A stretch of DNA of 64,000 nt from Variovorax sp. OV329 (GTDB taxonomy: Bacteria; Pseudomonadota; Gammaproteobacteria; Burkholderiales; Burkholderiaceae_C). Position 1 is the stretch's first letter, and the number at the start of each line of letters is the position of its first letter. Positions 55,177-63,921 of this stretch are shown here, one piece after another. Under the pieces are notes generated by a model that worked only from the letters and a program-made list of their open reading frames with translations, was not told where the DNA came from and did not search any database. Both the position numbers and the translations under genes were made by a program. Location of the stretch: NCBI RefSeq assembly GCF_900114785.1, contig NZ_FOUG01000003.1, positions 186,001 through 250,000 of the forward strand. The letters run 5' to 3'.

Positions 55177-56268
55177 TCAGGCGGCGGCCAGCTCCGGGGC
55201 GGGCTCGGCCACGTGCGGCGGGTCGTTGGCGATCTCCTGCTGCACGGCCGGGATGATGACCTTGGCCCAGGTCTCCAGCTGGCGCAGCATGGTGGGATGG
55301 TCGAAGTCGCCCATCTGCGTCTGGAAGCAGTAGTGCACCGGCTTCAAGGCGCGGATCTCGGCGACCACGCGCTCGATCACGGTGTCGATGCTGCCCACCG
55401 GCAGCAGGGCGCGCATCTCGTCCAGCGTGGGCTCGCCCTCGACGATGCCTTCTTCCACCTGGTAGTCGTCGGCGATCTGCGCGGTGCGGCGCTTCAGGCT
55501 CAGGGCCACGCGGCGCTGGTAGCGGGCGCAGTCCAGGTAGGCCTCGACCTCGGCCTTGTCGTTGCTGGCATAGGCGGCACGCAGCAGGCCCACCGGCACT
55601 TTGGCCGCGTCCTTGCCTTCGGCCTTGGCGACCTTGTCGATGAGGGCGCGGTGCGCGTGCATCTTCTCCACGCCGCCGTCGCCGCCGGAGACGAACACGT
55701 GGTGGCCGCCCTTGACGGCACGCGACACGAAGGCCGGGTCCACGCTGGTGATCCACATCGGGGGCATCGGCTTTTGCAGCGCGCGCTGGCTGATGGCGCT
55801 CATGGGCTGCTGGTAGAACTCGCCGTCGTAGCTGAACTTGGGCTGCTTCAGGCCCAGCTCCAGCATGTCCAGCATCTCGAAGGTGCGCTGCTTGGCCGTG
55901 TCCAGCGAGACACCGAAGCGCTCGAACTCGAAGTGCTGGTAGCCCGAGCCGATGCCCAGGTTCAGGCGGCCGTCGGAGAGCTGGTCGACCATGGCGACGT
56001 CGGCGATCAGGCGCGCCGGCGTGTACAGCGGGGCGACGACAATGCCGGTGCCCAGGCGGATCTGGCGCGTGGCCGCGGCGCAGTGGGCGATCATGGTCAG
56101 CGGCGACGAGCACATGCCGTAGTTGCTGAAGTGATGCTCCGCGTACCATGCGGCGCCGAAGCCCAGCTCGTCCGCCCGGCGCGTCTGCTCGACGGCATCG
56201 CGCAGGATCTGGTAGGACGTCTTATGCTTGTTCCGTTGCTGCATCAGGATGAAGATTCCGAAATCCAT
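55177..56268 (-). CDS. LLM-class flavin-dependent monooxygenase (bacterial luciferase-like)
   Basis: Two-component flavin monooxygenase of 363 residues with TIM-barrel fold. Family segments: MDFGIFILMQQRNKHK at the N-terminus, AWYAEHHFSNYGMCSSPLTM, LGTGIVVAPLYTPARLIAD and GRLNLGIGSGYQHFEFERFG. Such enzymes use reduced flavin from a partner reductase, encoded by the next gene, for Baeyer-Villiger or desulfonation-type oxidation. It is the first gene of the nine-gene operon and divergent from a LysR regulator. Substrate not known. Confidence 0.92.
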   Translation of the reverse strand: MDFGIFILMQQRNKHKTSYQILRDAVEQTRRADELGFGAAWYAEHHFSNYGMCSSPLTMIAHCAAATRQIRLGTGIVVAPLYTPARLIADVAMVDQLSDGRLNLGIGSGYQHFEFERFGVSLDTAKQRTFEMLDMLELGLKQPKFSYDGEFYQQPMSAISQRALQKPMPPMWITSVDPAFVSRAVKGGHHVFVSGGDGGVEKMHAHRALIDKVAKAEGKDAAKVPVGLLRAAYASNDKAEVEAYLDCARYQRRVALSLKRRTAQIADDYQVEEGIVEGEPTLDEMRALLPVGSIDTVIERVVAEIRALKPVHYCFQTQMGDFDHPTMLRQLETWAKVIIPAVQQEIANDPPHVAEPAPELAAA

Positions 56269-56369
56269 CGCTGGTCTCCTAAGGGGGTGATTGGGGTTGC
56301 GATCGATGGTAGGAGCCGGGTCCGCGCGTGGCGCACCAGCATGCGCACAGCTTCTTTGCGACTTTCGAA

Positions 56370-57329
56370 ATGAAGGCACTCGATTCCCTCCGCATCTTTG
56401 TCACCACCCTGCGCAAGGGCAGCCTGTCGGCCGCCGGGCGCAGCCTCTCGCTCTCACCAGCCACCATCTCGCGGCGCATCAGCGCGCTCGAGGAGGAACT
56501 GGGCGTGCAGCTGGTCGACCGCACCAGCCGCCACCTGAATGCCACCGAGGCGGGCGTCGCCTTTCTGGAGAGAGCCGAGCGGGTGCTCGAAGCGATGTCC
56601 GACGCAGAGGACGCGGCGCGCAACGCCAAGCTGCTGCCCGAGGGGCGCCTGCGCGTGCACTCGCGCACCCAGGTGGGCCTGCGGGTGATCGCGCCGCTGC
56701 TGCCGCGCTTCCAGCAGCGCTACCCCGACATCCAGCTGGAGTTCGAGCTTTCGGAGCATCCGGTGAACCTGGTCGACCAGGACTTCGACATCGACATCCG
56801 CACCGGCGCCTCCAGCGATTCCAGCTTCGTCATCAAGCGCCTGCTCAGCAGCGACGAGGTGCTGGTGGCCAGCCCCGCCTTCATGAAGGTGCACAAGCGC
56901 GTCAAGCATCCCAGCGACCTGCCGCAGGTGCGCTGCCTCACCTACCGGCGCGAGCGCGAGGCCACCACCTGGAAGTACATCGACGAGCAGGGCCAGCAGC
57001 AGGAGCTGGTGATCCAGGGCGTGATGAGCGCCAACAACGGCGAGATGCTGCGGCTGGCGGCGCTGGGCGGCATGGGCGTGGCGCTGCTGTCGGAGGCCAC
57101 GGTGCGCAGCGACATCGAAAGTGGCTCGCTGCTGCGCCTCATGCCGCAGTACCGCTTCGCGGTGCGCGGCTTCTCCAACGGCATCTACGCGGTGTTCCGC
57201 CAGAGCACCACGCTGCCGCTCAAGGTGCGCTCCTTCGTCGACTTCGTGGCCGACGAGCTGCGCAGCGCGGACGATCAGATGGCCGCCGCGCGGGCGGCGG
57301 CCCTGCAGGCGGCAGGCTCAGGCGGCTGA
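56370..57329 (+). CDS. LysR family transcriptional regulator of the nine-gene operon
   Basis: Regulator of 319 residues. The N-terminal winged helix-turn-helix includes GSLSAAGRSLSLSPATISRR and the substrate domain includes QDFDIDIRTGASSDSSFVIK. The ATG at 56370 (MKALDSLRIF) is preferred over an ATG at 56328. It is divergent from the luciferase-like monooxygenase gene with 101 bp between starts and most probably controls that operon. Its 3' end overlaps the convergent SMP-30 gene by 12 bp. Confidence 0.92.
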   Translation: MKALDSLRIFVTTLRKGSLSAAGRSLSLSPATISRRISALEEELGVQLVDRTSRHLNATEAGVAFLERAERVLEAMSDAEDAARNAKLLPEGRLRVHSRTQVGLRVIAPLLPRFQQRYPDIQLEFELSEHPVNLVDQDFDIDIRTGASSDSSFVIKRLLSSDEVLVASPAFMKVHKRVKHPSDLPQVRCLTYRREREATTWKYIDEQGQQQELVIQGVMSANNGEMLRLAALGGMGVALLSEATVRSDIESGSLLRLMPQYRFAVRGFSNGIYAVFRQSTTLPLKVRSFVDFVADELRSADDQMAAARAAALQAAGSGG

Positions 57330-58229
57330 GGCCGTCGCGCGCGAGGGCGCTGCTGCGGCGAAGCGCGCCGGCGCCAGGCCTGGGGCGGGCAGGCCGCGCA
57401 GCTCGAACAGGCCACCGTCCTGCGGCAGCCTGCCTTCCAGGTGCGTGCTGCGCGAGATCGAGGTCACGTACAGGCTGCTCAGGCCCGGTCCGCCGAAGCA
57501 CAGGCTGGTCGGGTGCGTGGCCGGCAGCTGCACCAGTCGCTCCAGCGTGCCGTCGGGCTTGAAGCGGGCCAGCTGCCCGGTGCGGGTGAGCACGGTCCAG
57601 ACGTGGCCCTCAGCATCCACGGCCGCGCCGTCGGGGCCGGAGCCGAAGGACTCGGTCTGCACGAAGACGCGCGGTGGGCCCAGCGGGCCCTGCGCCGCGT
57701 AGTCGTAGGCGTAGATGGTGCGGATCGCGCTGTCGGCCACGTAGAGCGTGCGGCCGTCGGCGCTGAAGCAGGGGCCGTTGGCCAGGCCGAAACCGGGCGC
57801 GATCTGCTCCACGCTGCCATCGGGCCGCAAGCGGTACAGCCCGCCCAGGATCGCGTCGCCTGGCTGGCGGTTGATGTGCATGGTGCCGGCGACGAAGTTG
57901 CCGAAGGGGTCGCACTTGCCGTCGTTCAGGCGCACGTCGGGGTGCTCGATGCCGATGCCGGCCAGCGTCTGCAGCTCGCGCGTGGCCCAGCGGTAGCGGG
58001 CGAAGCGGGTCTTCAGGGCCACCACCACCGAGCCGTCCTCGCACAGCGCCATCGAGCCGATGGGGGCGGGCAGGCTGTGCTGCTCCAACTCGCCGGTGGA
58101 CGGCACCAGGCGGCGCAGGCTGCCCGCCAGCGAATCGATCCAGCACAGCGCGCCCGAGGCGGCGTCCCAGCAGGGGCTTTCGCCCAGCAGGTCCTTCGTG
58201 TCTCCGATCCTGTGCACCTCGACGGTCAT
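57318..58229 (-). CDS. SMP-30/gluconolactonase/LRE family lactonase
   Basis: Six-bladed beta-propeller lactonase of 303 residues. The family motif GESPCWDAASGALCWIDSL includes the metal-binding glutamate; the central RLNDGKCDPFGNFVAGTM has the conserved Asn-Asp pair, and SGPDGAAVDAEGHVW supplies the later Asp. Cytoplasmic by sequence, since no signal is visible. It is next to the LysR gene of the monooxygenase operon, so a lactone produced by Baeyer-Villiger oxidation is a plausible substrate, though sugar lactones are the family norm. Confidence 0.9.
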   Translation of the reverse strand: MTVEVHRIGDTKDLLGESPCWDAASGALCWIDSLAGSLRRLVPSTGELEQHSLPAPIGSMALCEDGSVVVALKTRFARYRWATRELQTLAGIGIEHPDVRLNDGKCDPFGNFVAGTMHINRQPGDAILGGLYRLRPDGSVEQIAPGFGLANGPCFSADGRTLYVADSAIRTIYAYDYAAQGPLGPPRVFVQTESFGSGPDGAAVDAEGHVWTVLTRTGQLARFKPDGTLERLVQLPATHPTSLCFGGPGLSSLYVTSISRSTHLEGRLPQDGGLFELRGLPAPGLAPARFAAAAPSRATASAA

Positions 58230-58421
58230 GGTCTCCTCGCCCGGGTCCGGGGAATGGCAGTGGTTGTTGTTGCGTGAACGCGCGCAGTGTCGCAAGCCAC
58301 CGGGCGCGCTCCCCGGTGTCCGGTGCAAAGCAGCTTTTCACTCCTTGCACCGTCATGGGAAAAGCCGCGGACTAGACTGGATTCAATGCCCCGTTGCCGG
58401 GGCGCACAAGGAGACAACAGA

Positions 58422-59387
58422 GTGATCAAGCGACTTTTCATCGGCGGGCTGCTGCTCGCCCTGGGCACCGCCTTCGGTCCCCTGGCCCACGCGGCCGACC
58501 CCGTGACCCGCTTCGTGGTGCCCTTCGCCGCCGGCGGCGGCACCGACCAGTACGTGCGCCTTCTCGCGGCCGAGCTGAGCAAGAAGGGCATCCAGGTCAT
58601 CGTCGAGAACAAGCCGGGCGCCAGCGGCATCATCGCCGCCGACTACGTCGCCAAGGCGCGGCCGGACGGCCACACGGTGCTGGTGTCCTCCATGGGCACG
58701 CTGGCCACCAACACGGTGATGTACGACAAGCTGCCCTACAACCCGGCCAAGGACTTCGCCTCGGTCACGCAGATCGCCTACCAGCCCTCGGTGATCGTGG
58801 GCCGCATGGACCTCCCCTACAAGAACATCAAGGAGATGGTCGAGTACGCCAAGAAGAACCCAGGCAAGATCAACCGGGGTTCGCCGGGCGCAACCATCCT
58901 GACCAACCTGGCGCCACTGAAGTTCGAGCGCGACGCGGGCTTCAGCACCACGCACGTGCCTTTCAACGGCGACACGCCGGGCATCCAGGCGCTGCTGGGC
59001 AACACCATCGACATCCAGGGCACCTCCATCACCGGATCGCTGCAGCACGTGAAGGCCGGCAAGCTGCGCGTGCTGGGCGTGATGGACAGCAAGCGCCTGC
59101 CGCAGGTGCCCGACGCGCCCACCTTCAAGGAGCAGGGCTTCGACATCGAGGCGCTGCTCTGGTATTGCCTGTCGGTGCCCTCGGCCACGCCCAAGGACTC
59201 GATCAGCAAGCTGAGCAAGGCGGTGAACGAGGTGATCGCCGAGCCCGACTTCGTGCAGCGCGCCCAGGCCATCGGCATGGAGCCGCGCGGCAGCACGCCC
59301 GAGCAGATGGACAAGTTCATCCGCAGCGAGTTCGACCGCTGGGTGCCGGTGCTGCAGAGCCTGAACCTGCCCAAGCAGGACAGCTGA
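58422..59387 (+). CDS. Bug/TctC family tripartite tricarboxylate-type binding protein
   Basis: Periplasmic solute receptor of 321 residues. A signal peptide (KRLFIGGLLLALGTAFGPLA) is cleaved after HAA. The Bug signature reads RFVVPFAAGGGTDQYVRLLA, with ENKPGASGIIAADYVAKA. The GTG start 58422 has AAGGAG 8 nt upstream. No membrane transporter genes are adjacent. It is divergent from the SMP-30 gene and may serve the monooxygenase pathway by binding its carboxylate substrate. Confidence 0.93.
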   Translation: MIKRLFIGGLLLALGTAFGPLAHAADPVTRFVVPFAAGGGTDQYVRLLAAELSKKGIQVIVENKPGASGIIAADYVAKARPDGHTVLVSSMGTLATNTVMYDKLPYNPAKDFASVTQIAYQPSVIVGRMDLPYKNIKEMVEYAKKNPGKINRGSPGATILTNLAPLKFERDAGFSTTHVPFNGDTPGIQALLGNTIDIQGTSITGSLQHVKAGKLRVLGVMDSKRLPQVPDAPTFKEQGFDIEALLWYCLSVPSATPKDSISKLSKAVNEVIAEPDFVQRAQAIGMEPRGSTPEQMDKFIRSEFDRWVPVLQSLNLPKQDS

Positions 59388-59410
59388 GCGAGCGCCGGTC
59401 TCTTCTCGCG

Positions 59411-59446
59411 CAAGGCCCGCTGTCCTACAGGGGGCCTTCTTCTTTT
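59411..59446 (+). terminator. Probable terminator after the Bug receptor gene
   Basis: AAGGCCC and GGGCCTT pair around a 13-nt loop, followed by a T-rich tract (CTTCTTTT). It lies 25 bp past the Bug stop. The 59447-59631 stretch beyond it shows no gene. Confidence 0.65.
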
Positions 59447-59631
59447 GGGCGCCTGATTCGTCCGTTGCAGCCGTCAGGCGGGCGGGTGTGTGCGACACGG
59501 ACATTGGGGCCACCGGACGATGTCCCGCTGCCCGGCGACGGCGCACATTGGGGTTGCGCAGCACAAATCGAACAAGGCAATGAGGTCTGGCCGCGCCGAA
59601 GAACGACAACGACAACACCAAGGAGTGCGCC

Positions 59632-59739
59632 ATGCCCATCCCGATCCCGCGCCCGGACCACGATCCGATACCGATCCCCGTGCCTTTCCTCCCGCCCGAC
59701 CGCTCCCAGATGCGCCCCTACGGCGCCAAGCCGGCCTGA
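59632..59739 (+). CDS. Small proline-rich ORF (35 codons), function unknown
   Basis: A 35-residue open frame with a near-ideal ribosome site (AAGGAG, 6 nt before ATG). The first half alternates Pro with Ile or hydrophobic residues (MPIPIPRPDHDPIPIPVPF), and the second half is LPPDRSQMRPYGAKPA. It lies between the Bug gene's terminator and the TonB-receptor gene, with no neighbour in an operon. It is too short for family assignment and could be a real microprotein or a chance frame; the strong ribosome site favours the former. Confidence 0.5.
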   Translation: MPIPIPRPDHDPIPIPVPFLPPDRSQMRPYGAKPA

Positions 59740-59826
59740 GCGCCGCCATTGGGCGAGCGTCCGCACCGCAAGCCTAGGGTTTGCGTCGGGGTGCAAGTGG
59801 CGCGCCGCGTTCCAGAATCGCGGCCG

Positions 59827-61953
59827 ATGAAGGCCCCGCTCGCATTCCTAGCTGCCTCCCTGGTCGTGCCCTGTGCGGCACTCGCCCAGGACTCGGGCAG
59901 CGACACCACGCCGGCACCCTCGCTGCCGCCCCTCACCGTTACCCTGCCGCGCGGCTCCGCGCCGCCGCTGGCGGTGCCTGCCTCGGTCGACGTGGTGGAC
60001 GGCGAGCAGTTGCGCAATGCCAACTTGTCGGTGAACCTGTCCGAGGCCATGGGCAGCGTGCCGGGCTTGCAGATCCAGAACCGGCAGAACTACGCGCAGG
60101 ACCTCCAACTTTCCATCCGCGGCTTCGGCGCGCGTTCGACCTTCGGCGTGCGCGGCGTTCGCATCTACGTGGACGGGGTGCCCGCCACCATGCCGGACGG
60201 GCAAGGCCAGACCTCCAACATCGACATCAGTTCCGCCGACCGGGTGGAGGTGCTGCGCGGCCCTTTCTCTGCGCTGTACGGCAATTCCTCGGGCGGCGTG
60301 ATCCAGGTGTTCACGCAGGCCGGCGAGGGTCCGCCGCGCCTGGGCTTCGGCGTGGCGGCTGGCAGCTACGGGACCTGGCGCGAGAGTGCGCAGGTCAGTG
60401 GCTCCACCCCCTCGGTGAGCTATCTCCTGAGCGGCAGCCACTTCGAAACCGACGGCTACCGGGACCACAGCGCGGCCGAACGCAACATCATCAACGGCAA
60501 GTTGGGCATCCAGTTGGGCGACGACAGCAAGCTCACGGTGGTGATGAACGGCGTGCGCATCCGCGCCGACGACCCGCTGGGACTGACGCCGCAGCAGTAC
60601 GCCCTGAATCCGCGCAGCGCCGCCGTGGCGACGCAGTACAACACCCGCAAGACGGTCGACCAGATGCAGGCGGGCCTGATCTACGAGAAACGCCTGAACG
60701 CCGACAACGACCTGCGCCTGATGGTCTACGACGGCGAGCGCAGCACCACGCAGTACCAGGCGATTCCGCCCTCGGCGCAGGTGGCGGCCTCGAGCGCGGG
60801 CGGCGTGATCGACCTGCACCGCGACTACGGCGGCGTGGACGCGCGGTGGACCACGCGCGGGCAGTTGGCCGGCCGGCCCTTCGAGATTTCCACTGGCCTG
60901 GCCTACGACACGCTGGACGAACACCGCCGTGGCTACGAGAACTACACCGGCACCGTGGCCAATCCCACGCTGGGCGTGCGCGGCCGGCTGCGACGGGACG
61001 AGATCAACAAGGTCCACAACCTGGACCCCTACGTTCAGGGCCAGTGGCAGATCGCCGACCAGTGGAGCCTGGAGGCCGGCCTGCGCTACAGCACGGTGGA
61101 TTTCGATTCGAGGGACCAGTACATCCAGCCGGGCAACGGCAACGACAGCGGCACGGCCGACTACAAGCGCGCTTTGCCGATGGTGGCGCTGCGCTATTCG
61201 CCCACGCAGGACCTGTCCTTCTACGGCACCTGGGGCCGCGGCTACGAGACGCCGACGCTCAACGAGCTGTCGTACCGGCCGGACGGCAGCAGCGGGCTGA
61301 ACTTCGCGCTGCAGCCCTCGGTGAACGACAGCGTGGAGTTCGGTGCCAAGGCGAAGCTGGCCGGCGGCCTGCTGACGGCCGCGGTGTTCCAGACGCGCAC
61401 CAGCGACGAGATCGTGACCAACTCCAACGTGGGCGGCCGCTCGACCTTTCGCAACGCGCCAAGCACCCAGCGCGACGGCTTCGAGCTGGCCTGGCAGCAG
61501 GAGACCGCGGGGAACTGGCGCACCCAGCTGGCCTACACCTGGCTGCGCGCACGCTACAGCGATGCCTTCTGTTCGCCGCAGCCCTGCACCGGCGCCAACA
61601 CGGTGCAGGCGGGCAACGAGATCCCGGGCGTGGCGCCGCAGGCCATCTTCGCGTCCTTCGGCTACGTGCCGCCGCAGGGCTGGCGCGCCGGCGTGGAGAT
61701 GCGCGCGCTGGACAAGATCCAGGCCAACGACATCAACACCGTGAGCGCGCCGGGCTATGCGGTAGCCGCGATCTACACGGGCTATGTCCTGAAGCTGGAG
61801 CACTGGGAATTCAATGCCTTTGCGCGCATCGACAACCTGTTCGAAAAGCAGTACATCGGCTCGGTGATCGTGAACGAGGGCAACGGCCGCTACATCGAGC
61901 CGGCCCCTGGGCGCAACTGGACAGCGGGGGTGGGCGCGGCGTATCGTTTCTGA
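59827..61953 (+). CDS. TonB-dependent outer membrane receptor
   Basis: Outer-membrane transporter of 708 residues. A signal peptide (LAFLAASLVVPCAALAQ) ends near residue 20. The plug domain shows LSIRGFGARSTFGVRGVRI and RVEVLRGPFSALYGNSSGG, and the 22-stranded barrel ends in the terminal aromatic AAYRF. The class is FecA/FepA-like, importing iron chelates or other nutrients; no ligand evidence such as a nearby Fur box was found. Start ATG 59827 is preferred over an upstream in-frame ATG at 59749. Confidence 0.93.
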   Translation: MKAPLAFLAASLVVPCAALAQDSGSDTTPAPSLPPLTVTLPRGSAPPLAVPASVDVVDGEQLRNANLSVNLSEAMGSVPGLQIQNRQNYAQDLQLSIRGFGARSTFGVRGVRIYVDGVPATMPDGQGQTSNIDISSADRVEVLRGPFSALYGNSSGGVIQVFTQAGEGPPRLGFGVAAGSYGTWRESAQVSGSTPSVSYLLSGSHFETDGYRDHSAAERNIINGKLGIQLGDDSKLTVVMNGVRIRADDPLGLTPQQYALNPRSAAVATQYNTRKTVDQMQAGLIYEKRLNADNDLRLMVYDGERSTTQYQAIPPSAQVAASSAGGVIDLHRDYGGVDARWTTRGQLAGRPFEISTGLAYDTLDEHRRGYENYTGTVANPTLGVRGRLRRDEINKVHNLDPYVQGQWQIADQWSLEAGLRYSTVDFDSRDQYIQPGNGNDSGTADYKRALPMVALRYSPTQDLSFYGTWGRGYETPTLNELSYRPDGSSGLNFALQPSVNDSVEFGAKAKLAGGLLTAAVFQTRTSDEIVTNSNVGGRSTFRNAPSTQRDGFELAWQQETAGNWRTQLAYTWLRARYSDAFCSPQPCTGANTVQAGNEIPGVAPQAIFASFGYVPPQGWRAGVEMRALDKIQANDINTVSAPGYAVAAIYTGYVLKLEHWEFNAFARIDNLFEKQYIGSVIVNEGNGRYIEPAPGRNWTAGVGAAYRF

Positions 61954-61992
61954 CGCCGGCCGGGCGCATTGCTGCGCCAGCCGGTTGTCCAT

Positions 61993-62622
61993 ATGGCATT
62001 CCAGAACCGGGAGCAGGCGGGACTCCGCCTGGCAGACGCACTGGCCGCGTGGCGCGGCCAGCCGGACCTGATCGTGCTGGCGCTGCCGCGCGGCGGGGTG
62101 CCGGTGGCGGCGGTGGTGGCGCGCGAGCTGCATGCGCCGCTGGACATCCTGGTGGTCCGCAAGCTGGGGCATCCCGGCCAGGAGGAATACGCGATGGGTG
62201 CCATCGCCAGCGGCGGTGTGCGCGTGCGCGCGGAGCCGGGCGACTGGCCGGTGTCTCCATCACAGCTCGACGAGATCGTGCAGCGAGAACAGGCGGAGCT
62301 GCAGCGGCGCGAGTGTGCCTATCGGGGCGACCGGCCAGCGCCTTCGCTGCAGGGGCGCCCGGTGCTGCTGGTGGACGACGGGCTGGCGACCGGGGCCACC
62401 ATGTCGGCGGCGGTCCACGCCGTTCGCGCGCAGGCACCCTCCCGGATTGGCGTGGCTGTACCAGTGGCTTCGCGCGAGGCCCTGGCCATGGTGGGCGCGC
62501 TGGCGGACGAGGTTGTCTGTCCTTTGGTGCCTGAGCCTTTTCATGCGGTCGGGCTCTGGTATCGGAACTTCGAGCAGACTTCGGATGAGGAGGTGAAGGC
62601 GTTGTTGTCTCAGGTCGGATGA
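61993..62622 (+). CDS. Phosphoribosyltransferase domain protein
   Basis: Cytoplasmic protein of 209 residues with the PRTase fold. The PRPP-binding motif is VLLVDDGLATGATM, and the N-terminal segment LIVLALPRGGVPVAAVVA is typical of the Pribosyltran subgroup used in dienelactone-hydrolase-linked and other stand-alone members. ATG 61993 has no strong ribosome site; a TTG 8 codons upstream is possible. Convergent with metK across a terminator. Substrate base unknown. Confidence 0.88.
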   Translation: MAFQNREQAGLRLADALAAWRGQPDLIVLALPRGGVPVAAVVARELHAPLDILVVRKLGHPGQEEYAMGAIASGGVRVRAEPGDWPVSPSQLDEIVQREQAELQRRECAYRGDRPAPSLQGRPVLLVDDGLATGATMSAAVHAVRAQAPSRIGVAVPVASREALAMVGALADEVVCPLVPEPFHAVGLWYRNFEQTSDEEVKALLSQVG

Positions 62623-62680
62623 GTTCGCCTGCCGCGCCCCGTGCGCTCCGAACGATGCACCCAGACCGCTCATCCCGACA

Positions 62681-62711
62681 AACAAAAAGGGCGCCAAAGA
62701 ATGGCGCCCTT
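62681..62711 (-). terminator. Rho-independent terminator of metK
   Basis: AAGGGCGCC and GGCGCCCTT pair around a 7-nt loop, and on the minus strand a T-run (CTTTTTGTTT) follows. It lies 26 bp past the metK stop and insulates it from the convergent phosphoribosyltransferase gene. Confidence 0.85.
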
Positions 62712-62736
62712 CGCAACGAAGAAGTAGCCCTCGTGC

Positions 62737-63921
62737 TTACTTCAGACCAGCAGCAGCCCGCAGCACCGCCGACTTGTCCGTGCGTTCCCACGTGAACTCC
62801 GGCTCCTCGCGGCCGAAGTGGCCGTACGCCGCGGTCTTGGCGTAGATGGGACGCAGCAGGTCCAGCATCTGGATGATGCCCTTGGGACGCAGGTCGAAGT
62901 GCTCCTGCACCAGTTCGGCGATCTTCGCGTCGGAAATCACGCCCGTGCCTTCGGTGTAGACCGTCACGTTCATCGGACGCGCCACGCCGATCGCGTAGGC
63001 CACCTGGATCTGGCACTGGCGCGCCAGCCCCGCGGCCACGATGTTCTTGGCCACGTAGCGTGCAGCGTAGGCGGCCGAGCGGTCCACCTTCGACGGGTCC
63101 TTGCCCGAGAACGCGCCACCACCGTGCGGGCAGGCGCCGCCGTAAGTGTCGACAATGATCTTGCGGCCCGTCAGGCCGCAGTCGCCCTGCGGACCGCCGA
63201 TGACGAAGCGCCCGGTCGGGTTGATCAGGTACTTGGTGTCCTGCAGCCACTCCTTGGGCAGCACCGGCTTGATGATCTCCTCGATGATGGCTTCGTTGAA
63301 GCTGGCCTTCATCTTGGTCGGCGTCTCGCTCTGGTCCGGGCTGTGCTGCGTCGACAGCACCACCGTGTCGATGCTGTGCGGCTTGCCGTCCACATAGCGC
63401 ATCGTGACCTGGCTCTTCGCGTCCGGGCGCAGGAAGGGCAGGCGGCCGTCCTTGCGCAGCTGCGCCTGGCGCTCCACCAGGCGGTGCGCGTAGTAGATCG
63501 GCGCGGGCATCAGCTCGGGCGTCTCGTCGCAGGCGTAGCCGAACATCAGGCCCTGGTCGCCGGCACCGGTGTTCAGGTGGTCGTCAGAGGCATGGTCCAC
63601 GCCCTGGGCGATGTCGTTGGACTGCTTGTCGTAGCAGACCATCACGGCGCAACCCTTGTAGTCGATGCCGTAGTCGGTGTTGTCGTAGCCGATGCGCTTG
63701 ATCGTGTCGCGCGCGACCTGGATGTAGTCCACGTGCGCGTTGGTGGTGATCTCGCCGGCGAGCACCACCAGGCCGGTGTTGGTCAGCGTCTCGGCAGCCA
63801 CGCGCGAGCGCGGGTCCTGCGCGAAGATCGCATCGAGGATCGCATCGGAAATCTGGTCCGCGACCTTGTCGGGATGGCCTTCGGAAACCGATTCGGAAGT
63901 GAAGAGAAAATCGTTCGCCAT
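62737..63921 (-). CDS. metK: S-adenosylmethionine synthase (methionine adenosyltransferase)
   Basis: Makes S-adenosylmethionine from methionine and ATP; cytoplasmic tetramer. The 394-residue length is normal. Signatures: [19 protein letters not shown] at the N-terminus, [15 protein letters not shown], and the nucleotide-binding [19 protein letters not shown]. The start ATG is at 63921, with GAGTTTCAGCAC upstream. The remaining 79 bp to the window edge hold its leader; I see no complete known riboswitch there, but the leader is cut off. Confidence 0.98.
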   Translation of the reverse strand: MANDFLFTSESVSEGHPDKVADQISDAILDAIFAQDPRSRVAAETLTNTGLVVLAGEITTNAHVDYIQVARDTIKRIGYDNTDYGIDYKGCAVMVCYDKQSNDIAQGVDHASDDHLNTGAGDQGLMFGYACDETPELMPAPIYYAHRLVERQAQLRKDGRLPFLRPDAKSQVTMRYVDGKPHSIDTVVLSTQHSPDQSETPTKMKASFNEAIIEEIIKPVLPKEWLQDTKYLINPTGRFVIGGPQGDCGLTGRKIIVDTYGGACPHGGGAFSGKDPSKVDRSAAYAARYVAKNIVAAGLARQCQIQVAYAIGVARPMNVTVYTEGTGVISDAKIAELVQEHFDLRPKGIIQMLDLLRPIYAKTAAYGHFGREEPEFTWERTDKSAVLRAAAGLK

